Below, in pieces: positions 63,576-64,000 of a DNA stretch of 64,000 bases (its first letter is position 1; each line of letters begins with the position of its first letter). This stretch comes from Methanomicrobiaceae archaeon. Its GTDB lineage: Archaea; Halobacteriota; Methanomicrobia; Methanomicrobiales; Methanomicrobiaceae. The translations under genes were made by a program, and so were the position numbers. The notes beneath the pieces are model-generated. The model was not told the origin of the DNA and made no database searches. It saw only the letters and a list, made by a program, of their open reading frames with translations. The stretch spans positions 1-64,000 of the forward strand of contig JAFGWE010000046.1 in the NCBI GenBank assembly GCA_016937345.1. Direction: 5' to 3'.

Positions 63576-64000
63576 TTAACCCATCTCAAATGAAGTAACG
63601 CCAAATATATTCTCAAGAGGAAGCTTTGGAATCTCCCTTGTGTACATCCTTGCTGTTCCGAATACCTCTTCCATATTGTATTTTTTTGCAAGCAAAACCG
63701 CATCGGCGTTTGGTTCAGGCGTATCAAGATACACGGGCCCACAATTTACATAGCCGCAGAGTGCAAGCAACAGCTTTTCTGCAGTCTCAGGGTTGTCAGC
63801 AAAAAGCGGCCCAATCTTATGACCGACAACGCATCTTCTAATCATGCCATAGCCCGTTATATCGTCCCCTTCGCAGCTTACAAGGCAGGTGCTTTCATCC
63901 TGGTTTATCCATTTCTCAAGAAATGTCCTTCTCTCTGTAAAAAAATGCCGTGTGTCATACTCAAGGAGTTTTTCAAAAGAGACATCCTCTGCCTTTAAAA
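63576..64000 (-). CDS. GNAT acetyltransferase (partial, runs off the right edge)
   Basis: An open frame continues leftward from the window edge to the stop at 63576, about 141 residues seen. KLLEYDTRHFFTERRTFLEKW, then GYGMIRRCVVGHKIGPLFADNPETAEKLL (split over two elements) match the two-domain GNAT proteins whose C-terminal part is Acetyltransf_18. The internal ATG at 63845 is not the start. The N-terminal domain lies beyond the window. Confidence 0.8.
   Translation of the reverse strand, partial: LKAEDVSFEKLLEYDTRHFFTERRTFLEKWINQDESTCLVSCEGDDITGYGMIRRCVVGHKIGPLFADNPETAEKLLLALCGYVNCGPVYLDTPEPNADAVLLAKKYNMEEVFGTARMYTREIPKLPLENIFGVTSFEMG

Overview
The window is from a methanogenic archaeon, most likely order Methanomicrobiales (Methanomicrobiaceae; this placement is inference). 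The evidence is an F420-type formate dehydrogenase (fdhAB), an FO-synthase subunit (cofH), a Fae-Hps fusion for tetrahydromethanopterin-linked formaldehyde/pentose metabolism, archaeal UMP kinase, a DRG-family GTPase, and archaeal tRNAs including an intron-bearing tRNA-Trp. TATA-box promoters and purine-rich Shine-Dalgarno (SD) sites are visible. No insertion sequence, phage gene or CRISPR array was found.

Layout. 0-2.1 kb is a small accessory patch: hypothetical proteins, a possible caspase-like protein next to a small membrane protein, and a hicBA toxin-antitoxin pair. 2.2-9.1 kb holds a DRG GTPase, a Ca2+-type P-ATPase and a cooS-cooC pair (monofunctional Ni-CO dehydrogenase plus maturation ATPase). 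9.2-15.8 kb is a complete trpEGDCFBA operon behind a promoter with two TGTACA boxes; trpF has no ATG, GTG or TTG start. 15.8-25 kb carries tRNA-Glu, an Ntn-type amidohydrolase, a U32 protein, an unusual PAPS-reductase/cysteine-desulfurase fusion downstream of fdhD, a small hydrolase and an AlkD-type glycosylase. 25-29.9 kb has a HTH-PAS regulator divergent from acs and an OFA-family transporter. 30-34.2 kb has a three-gene redox/radical-SAM operon (isochorismatase-like, thioredoxin-reductase-like, RlmN-like), a CGGC protein and cofH.

The most interesting region is 35.6-39.3 kb. A family B DNA polymerase that has lost its exonuclease residues and part of motif C (PolB2/Dpo2-like) sits with a SRAP/YedK-type abasic-site protein. 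Two small proteins that resemble RecA-fold domains without a Walker A motif flank the pair. I read this as a possible archaeal DNA-damage-tolerance module, analogous in layout to the bacterial ImuA/ImuB/DnaE2 mutasome (inference).

39.5-49.8 kb: an AIM24-family protein, fdhBA, PsiE, mannose-1-phosphate guanylyltransferase, a lipoprotein with an Isf-like flavoprotein, a Mut7-C protein, the AmrS radical-SAM enzyme and pyrH. 49.8-55.9 kb: tRNA-Pro, endonuclease III, a DUF3089 lipoprotein, a DUF47-PiT phosphate transport pair, tRNA-Ala, a polyprenol-kinase-like protein, DUF998 and a pentapeptide-repeat protein. 56-64 kb: nicotinate phosphoribosyltransferase, a methylthioinosine-phosphorylase/deoxyadenosine-deaminase salvage pair, an acyl-CoA synthetase, tRNA-Trp whose intron is a box C/D guide RNA, fae-hps, a universal stress protein and a GNAT acetyltransferase cut by the window edge.

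How the genes fit together: formate is oxidised by FdhAB, matured by FdhD with sulfur possibly from the adjacent desulfurase fusion. Acetate is probably imported and activated by Acs for biosynthesis. Pentoses come from Fae-Hps. DNA-repair functions (AlkD, Nth, SRAP, PolB2) are spread through the window. Two genes, a methyltransferase at 34.6-35.5 kb and a small protein at 44.0 kb, appear frameshifted.
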